DNA of 44,572 nucleotides from Chara braunii (Eukaryota; Streptophyta; Charophyceae; Charales; Characeae): contig BFEA01000102.1 in assembly GCA_003427395.1 (NCBI GenBank), positions 2,368,431 to 2,413,002 of the forward strand, written 5' to 3'. Made by a program: the position numbers and the translations under genes. Shown here piece by piece: positions 39,979 through 44,572 of this stretch. The notes under the pieces were generated by a model, which had not been told where the DNA came from, did no database searches, and worked only from the letters and a program-made list of their open reading frames with translations. How positions within the stretch are numbered: position 1 is the stretch's first letter; each line of letters begins with the position of its first letter.

Positions 39979-41496
39979 ATGTCGGCCGCTTTGGCAGTGG
40001 TAGCCACGCTTTCCTCCTCTATTGCTTCCTCTCATTGCTTGGAGCTGGACACTGACTTGATGACATCAACAGCTTGTTGTTCTCGCATCCCGTGCGAGTC
40101 TGGTTTTGTCACTCACTGGAGGCCGAAGAAGAGGCATTCGGCCTCCTCTGTCTCATGTGCTTCTTCTTTCTGCTTCGCAGGCCGAAGGCTTTGCAGCGAT
40201 AGTTGGACGAGAGTAGGGCAGTGTCCTCCCTGCTGCACCGGAGTTGGGACCCGAGTGAACTCAGACAGGCTTTGCAGCCAGTTGTCCCCCTCGGGTGGGC
40301 GTATCGGAGGCAAGGTGGTGTCTCGGGCCTCGAGCGATGTTGCGCAAGTCATGGACAACACTTCTCCTTTCACTTCAGAGGTGGATCCCACAACCATCGT
40401 TAACGTAGACTTAGGAGACCGTAGCTATCCCATCTATATTGGCTCTGGGTTGCTGAACCGCGGCGATTTGCTGCGGAGACATGTCAAGGGTAAGCAGGTT
40501 TTGATAGTCACGAACGACACAGTGGCGCCTATTTATCTTGACTGGGTCACTGAATCCCTTGTGAATGGCGCAGAAGAACCGATCATGGTGGAAAGTGTTG
40601 TTCTTCCCGACGGCGAGGCATACAAATCTCTTGATGTGTTAATGAATGTGTTCGACAAAGCCATTGAATGCAGGCTGGATCGCCGTTGCACACTCATTGC
40701 ACTTGGTGGTGGGGTAATTGGTGACATGTGCGGATTTGCCGCGGGTGTGTATCTCCGTGGCGTCAACTTCATTCAAATTCCCACCACATTGATGGCCCAG
40801 GTAGATTCGTCCGTCGGCGGCAAAACGGGGGTGAATCATCCACTTGCTAAGAACATGATAGGGGTCTTTTACCAGCCTCAGTGTGTGCTTATTGACACCG
40901 ACACCCTCAGCACACTCCCAGAGAGAGAACTTGCTTCTGGCGTGTCCGAAATCGTGAAGTACGGGCTCATTCGTGATGCAGAATTCTTTCAGTGGCAGGA
41001 GGCAAACATGGACAAGTTGCTCGCAAGAGATCCTCTGGCCCTCGCCCATGCGATTAAGCGATCCTGCGAAATAAAGGCAGAAATCGTTGAGCTGGATGAG
41101 AGAGAGGGTGGGCTGCGAGCTATCCTCAACCTCGGTCACACGTTCGGTCACGCCATTGAAGCCGGACTAGGCTATGGGGCTTGGCTTCATGGCGAGGCTG
41201 TTGCCGCGGGGATGGCTATGGCTGCAGACATGTCGTATCGCCTCGGCTGGATTGAGAAGGAGCTTGTCGAGCGATCTGTGGCTCTGCTTGACCAGGCAAA
41301 CTTGCCAACGGCCCCCCCGAAGGAGATGATCGTCGAGAAATTTAAGTCGATCATGGCAGTGGACAAGAAGGTCGCCGATGGCCAGCTCAGGTTGATTCTG
41401 TTGAAGGGCCCTCTAGGTAGTTGTGTATTCACCGGAGATTTTGACAGCTCAAAGCTGGATGAGACTTTGGAGTATTTCTGTGCGAAGTCGCAATGA
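39979..41496 (+). CDS. DHQS: 3-dehydroquinate synthase, plastid type
   Basis: Converts DAHP to 3-dehydroquinate, the second step of the shikimate pathway, using NAD+ and a divalent metal. The ATG at 39979 is the first in frame and gives 505 residues. About 135 N-terminal residues, Ser/Ala/Cys/Arg-rich with few acidic residues at the start, form a transit-peptide-like leader. The catalytic region starts near [16 protein letters not shown]-binding GGGVIGD is at 243-249; [19 protein letters not shown] at 275-293 supplies active-site lysines; metal ligands are E324, H387 (LGHTFGH) and H404 (LHGEAVAAG). The 63- and 17-residue spacings match bacterial AroB. It is a stand-alone enzyme, not an AROM fusion, and is close to land-plant enzymes in sequence. 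The coding region is uninterrupted and all catalytic residues are present. An AATAAA follows 27 nt after the stop. Confidence 0.96.
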   Translation: MSAALAVVATLSSSIASSHCLELDTDLMTSTACCSRIPCESGFVTHWRPKKRHSASSVSCASSFCFAGRRLCSDSWTRVGQCPPCCTGVGTRVNSDRLCSQLSPSGGRIGGKVVSRASSDVAQVMDNTSPFTSEVDPTTIVNVDLGDRSYPIYIGSGLLNRGDLLRRHVKGKQVLIVTNDTVAPIYLDWVTESLVNGAEEPIMVESVVLPDGEAYKSLDVLMNVFDKAIECRLDRRCTLIALGGGVIGDMCGFAAGVYLRGVNFIQIPTTLMAQVDSSVGGKTGVNHPLAKNMIGVFYQPQCVLIDTDTLSTLPERELASGVSEIVKYGLIRDAEFFQWQEANMDKLLARDPLALAHAIKRSCEIKAEIVELDEREGGLRAILNLGHTFGHAIEAGLGYGAWLHGEAVAAGMAMAADMSYRLGWIEKELVERSVALLDQANLPTAPPKEMIVEKFKSIMAVDKKVADGQLRLILLKGPLGSCVFTGDFDSSKLDETLEYFCAKSQ

Positions 41497-41523
41497 TGCT
41501 CTGTGCGTCGAGGAGAGCACACA

Positions 41524-41529
41524 AATAAA
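41524..41529 (+). terminator. polyadenylation signal of DHQ synthase
   Basis: AATAAA begins 28 nt after the stop codon, in ACAAATAAAGGAG. A small hairpin, TGCTCT/AGAGCA (41497-41519), lies between the stop and the signal. The position is short but plausible for a plant 3' UTR. Confidence 0.5.
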
Positions 41530-41829
41530 GGAGATGTGAACCCGGTGGGGGTTTCACTGTTGTTGTGCTCCTGCTGATATACCCCCTTTGGGGACTTGGT
41601 TTTCACGGGGGGGTCCAATGTGGGATGGGACTGCTTCATGCTTCGCTAACGTAACGTAAGGTCCCAAGCAAGAACCACAGCCTTATACTGGAGGGTCACA
41701 TAATACTGCTGTACAAGGCTACAAGTGGCTTGACCCGACCCATAACTGTTAATTCGTCGATCTTTCAATTACCAAGTTCCATGCTTTATGTGGTTGGTAG
41801 GATCGGTAACAGCGTTCGCTGATGCAGAA

Positions 41830-41830
41830 G

Positions 41831-41892
<62 letters not shown>
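41830..41892 (+). repeat. (CTT)n then poly(T)
   Basis: About nine CTT units followed by about 30 T. Confidence 0.9.
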
Positions 41893-41899
41893 CGGATTC

Positions 41900-42060
41900 A
41901 ACCACCGCTACCTTTCCCATATGTCAGCCGCGGGCATCTAGTAGCCTACTCCTGAAAAATAGCTGCCACGCCGCCGTCGATATGTTTCATCGACGGCGCA
42001 TGGCGGCCGAATTTGAATTTGAGGCCCGCGGCCCCACATATGAGAAAGGTGGTGGTGGTT
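41900..42060. mobile_element. 161-bp TIR element with central hairpin
   Basis: The left arm AACCACCGCTACCTTTCCCA, TATGT..GCCGCGGGC is inverted at the right end as GCCCGCGGCCCCACATATGA, then GAAAGGTGGTGGTGGTT (about 36 bp, roughly 80% identical). At the centre a separate perfect stem, CGCCGTCGAT/ATCGACGGCG (41972-41998), sits inside the outer one. It has no coding capacity. Confidence 0.7.
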
Positions 42061-42127
42061 CAAGGCCATTTCTACCTTACTAGGGGAGGTGATATGAGGA
42101 CAACCTCCCCGAGTGGGCCAGTTAGTG

Positions 42128-42186
42128 GCCGCTCCTTCTATTGGTGGGGAGCTGCACCTGCTGAAAAAATCGGGCCCAGCGTCCGC
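42128..42186 (+). repeat. GGTCCAGCGTCCC family, copy 6
   Basis: GCTCCTTCTATTGGTGGGGA, then GCTGCACCTGCTG, then TCGGGCCCAGCGTCC. It is close to copies 3 and 4. Confidence 0.65.
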
Positions 42187-42196
42187 CATGGACGGA

Positions 42197-42316
42197 AGTA
42201 CATGGTTGTATATTTCAAAGTCAACTTTGGGTTAAGTCTCCCTTTTCAGGGTGGGGAGTACATGGTTGTATATTTTAAAGTCCACTTTGGGGTAAGCCTG
42301 CCTTTTCAGGCGTCAC
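42197..42316 (+). repeat. 60-bp tandem duplication
   Basis: AGTACATGGTTGTATATTTC, AAAGTCAACTTTGGGTTAAG and CCTTTTCAGG recur 60 bp downstream with a few changes. Confidence 0.85.
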
Positions 42317-42705
42317 GCCGTGGATGGAAGTCCATTGTCACACTCTGTAGGCGTTGTCGTGTCGGTTGTTCTTCCTCGTCACGCCGTTGTGCTGTTGCCT
42401 GTCGCAGTCTTTTTGGTTGTCGGAGCGTCTTGTGCGATGCACCGAGTCTTATGCCAGACCTTCTCTAGGCTGGGTGTTATGTTGCTGCCTGTCCCTTGAT
42501 GTCAGTTGAGGGGTCTGCTGTGTGTATTCAGGTGTCTGTTCTGTGCTCGGCTGGCTGTTTCGCTCTCCGCTTGTCTACTGTCACTTTGTTGGCTTGCTGT
42601 GTTGTTGTGTGGGCCTTCATCGTCAGTACAATTACTGCTTGTTCATCACACGCCATTGTGTGGTCCCTCAACTGTTCAAAGAACTTGGCCACATCATCAC
42701 AATTT

Positions 42706-42812
42706 GTCCTTCGGGACATCCGTTAAAAGGATTGGAACGATACATATATAAGATGAGAATGACCGCGGCGCAAGGATGACAATGACAAGCATAAATCGAG
42801 AGAGAAACGTGG
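42706..42812 (+). pseudogene. U6 snRNA pseudogene, tandem copy 1
   Basis: GTCCTTCGGGACATCCGTTA starts a full-length U6-like sequence, followed by ATTGGAACGATAC, GCGCAAGGATGAC and GCATAAATCGAGAG. The 5' hairpin keeps pairing although one base pair shorter than typical U6. The ACAGAGA box is replaced by ACATATATA and extra bases interrupt the catalytic region, so it should be inactive in splicing. Confidence 0.88.
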
Positions 42813-42829
42813 CCACATCATCACAATTT

Positions 42830-42935
42830 GTCCTTCAGGACATCTGTTAAAAGGATCGGAACAATACACAGACGATGTTCGCATGGCCCCTGTGCAAGAA
42901 TGACACGCATAAATAGAGAGATGGTCCGAACTTCC
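42830..42935 (+). pseudogene. U6 snRNA pseudogene, tandem copy 2
   Basis: GTCCTTCAGGACATCTGTTA, then GGAACAATACACAGACGATG, then GCATGGCCCCTGTGCAAGAA, TGACACGCATAAATAGAGAG and ATGGTCCGAACTT. It is nearer to canonical U6 than copy 1, but the ACAGAGA box reads ACAGACGA. Both copies share the upstream block TGGCCACATCATCACAATTT, so the 124-bp unit was duplicated with its flank. A terminator-like T run occurs only further downstream (about 42960). Confidence 0.88.
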
Positions 42936-42939
42936 AGTC

Positions 42940-43280
42940 ATCACATTTTGTTTTCCTCTTTTTTTCCCCCTCTTCATTCTCTGTGATCAGACTGCACTTG
43001 AATAAGGCATATACCAACTTTTCGGACTGAGCTGTGGACATGATTACAGTCAGATGCATCTGAAATGAACCAAGTTCTCCTCAAGTTTCACCTCGCATAC
43101 ATCAATGAACATTCACACGAGAGTTCACATGTCAGAGGTAGAAGACAAGACACAATCAACTCATGTGGAAACCTTCACTAAAATTATCATTACTATACAT
43201 AGTATACAAAGAAATGTTTATGTCTACAGCGACTCTGCCACACACACACGGAGAACTGATCTCAACCGGATGACAGCTAT
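42940..43280. other. no recognised gene
   Basis: No open frame or repeat of note. T-rich at 42950-42970. Confidence 0.4.
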
Positions 43281-43282
43281 GG

Positions 43283-43284
<2 letters not shown>

Positions 43285-43332
<48 letters not shown>

Positions 43333-43400
43333 GGCTCGCTCTGCATCACTCCCTGTACCTAACCTAGATTGCAACCCTGGATACACCCACTCAGGTAAGC
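43285..43400 (+). repeat. (CT)n microsatellite followed by donor-like motif
   Basis: (CT)n at 43285-43327, then about 65 nt of unique sequence with GTACCTAACCTAG (acceptor-like) and CACTCAG|GTAAGC (donor-like at 43395). It has the same microsatellite/micro-exon-like arrangement as the 18.8-21.35 kb stretch. Confidence 0.6.
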
Positions 43401-43600
43401 TTGCTACTTGGTGGCTATGGCCGCCGGGCCCCTCCTTTTTCTACCCTAGCTATGAAGAGACAACAAGCGCCTTCTTCTTCCTCCAGACGTGATGTGCCCA
43501 AGTTGCCGCAACGCACAAGCGGCAGCAGCGCTTCCGCATCTCGCAGTTGAACAAGTGACCACCCGCTGCACTGTAGCAGCCAAATATAGAGCTGGACTTG

Positions 43601-43735
43601 GCTTGGCCTGCTTCAGACCGGTACTGGTCGGTTGCGGCCTTTTGCTTGGCCTGCTTCAGACCGGTACTGGTCGGTTGTGGCCTTTCTGCTGCAATCATTT
43701 TGTCGCCCTGTCTGCTGCAATCATTTTGTCGGCCC
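43601..43735 (+). repeat. two adjacent short tandem duplications
   Basis: A 43-bp unit (GCTTGGCCTGCTTCAGACCG, GTACTGGTCGG..) is present twice (43601 and 43644). It is followed by a ~26-bp unit (CTGCTGCAATCATTTTGTCG) present twice. Confidence 0.85.
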
Positions 43736-44040
43736 GGTAGCTTCCGGATACTGGACTGGACTGAACTTTTCTTGTCGGGTACTGGACTGACTTTTTCCGA
43801 TCTGTGACGTTTTGGTACCGACACCTACCAACCTATGATGCTTCAGCCTATGGACCCTACGACCTACCCGAGTGGGACAGCCTCGGACCGAGACCGTCTG
43901 GGACTGGGATACTGTGGTACCCTGGGACCGGAACTGAGGATGCTTGCAGAGTGAATCCTTTCACATCCACGTCTGGGCGTAAAATTGCAGTCAGAGACAT
44001 TGAGGAAAGTGCTACAGTCTTCCTCAGAACAAAATGCACG

Positions 44041-44130
44041 TGCGTTGTATATGAATACAACGCATGGGGTGCGTTGTATATGAATACAACGCATGGGGTG
44101 CGATGTATTCGTATACAACACGTGCGTAAT
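44041..44130 (+). repeat. three tandem copies of a palindrome
   Basis: A ~30-bp unit, GTGCGTTGTATATGAATACA, ACGCATGGG, is present three times. Arms TGCGTTGTAT and ATACAACGCA pair in each unit. The third copy is rearranged so that outer CACGTGCG/CGTGCG sequences also pair. Confidence 0.8.
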
Positions 44131-44134
44131 GCTA

Positions 44135-44572
44135 CGGATTTTGGGCACTAACTTCGGAGAAGCCCCCACCCAAATGCCGATACCTTTGCATAAATTGAGA
44201 AAAATGGTCGACATAGGTCAAAAAAAAAAAAAAAAAAAACACAGAGCCGGATAACAGGGCTCTCTCTCCACTGCTCACCAAATGTAACAAACGTTAAAAA
44301 AGAAAAAAATCTGAATGAATCTTGTGCCAGGAAATGGACATATGCATCACCACATTTTTTTGTCTATTGTGCATGTGGAGAGCAGTGGAGCAAGGGCCCA
44401 ACTGTACCAATCGAACAGTTGGCCCCACTACTTGCTGAGAGTCACATTCGAACAGTGATGCAGTCTTGGATCCCCATCTTGGCTCAGTGAGCGAGAGAGA
44501 GAGGCGCAGAGCACTCTGAATATGAGTGTGGCACTGCAGACGGGCATGCTTGCCACACACACACACACACAC
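44135..44572. other. window end: poly(A), inverted blocks, (CA)n
   Basis: Poly(A) at 44220-44239. CTCCACTGCTC near 44267 is inverted as GAGCAGTGGAG near 44380. (CA)n starts at about 44553 and is cut by the window edge. No gene recognised. Confidence 0.5.

Noticed and set aside
42706-42935. functional U6 snRNA genes
   Set aside because: The ACAGAGA box is damaged in both copies, and no TATA box or T-run terminator lies at the expected positions.

Overview
This is eukaryotic nuclear DNA, most likely from the green lineage and probably a streptophyte alga with a large, repeat-rich genome. A charophyte such as Chara would fit, but that is an inference. Two complete protein genes support this. 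One is an organellar tRNA threonylcarbamoyltransferase (TsaD/GCP1/OSGEPL1 type) with the plant-like C-terminal RPRWPLGE tail. The other is a stand-alone plastid-type 3-dehydroquinate synthase with a transit-peptide-like leader. Fungi and oomycetes instead carry the latter activity inside the AROM fusion. Long (TG)n, (GA)n, (ATT)n and poly(T) tracts, scattered N bases at repeats, U6 snRNA pseudogenes, tRNA-derived SINE-like sequences and many small inverted-repeat elements complete the eukaryotic picture.

Layout. 1-15.6 kb: no recognisable gene. It is a mosaic of small terminal-inverted-repeat (MITE-like) elements, including one with a perfect 8-bp target-site duplication at 3811-3963. It also holds tRNA-like SINE pieces, a six-copy interspersed family sharing GGTCCAGCGTCCC (copies at 2.1, 7.5, 11.1, 11.4, 14.1 and 42.1 kb), short tandem arrays and a 142-nt poly(T) tract. 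15.6-21.5 kb: GC-rich sequence followed by microsatellite-rich sequence, with five perfect CAG|GTAAGT splice-donor motifs on both strands, which suggests unrecognised spliced transcripts. 21.8-23.0 kb: a striking array of about ten 36-44 bp imperfect palindromes separated by short spacers. 23-35.6 kb: AT-richer sequence, repeats, a chain of alternating palindromes at 29.05-29.63 kb, a U6/tRNA chimera at 32.1 kb, and long CT/GA/TG tracts.

35.6-41.5 kb is the gene-bearing part. TsaD (36581-37969, +) and DHQ synthase (39979-41496, +) lie on the same strand about 2 kb apart. The gap holds a 33-bp minisatellite, foldback elements and a 224-bp tandem duplication. Neither coding region is interrupted across its catalytic domain. 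They are independent genes: one serves the t6A modification of organellar tRNAs and the other the shikimate pathway in the plastid.

41.5-44.6 kb: a polyadenylation signal, a 161-bp inverted-repeat element, tandem U6 snRNA pseudogenes (42.7-42.93 kb), and small tandem palindromes.

The most interesting unexplained structures are the spaced palindrome array (22.3-23.0 kb), the alternating-palindrome satellite (29.05-29.63 kb), the clustered splice-donor motifs beside microsatellites (17.3-21.35 kb), and the U6-related sequences.
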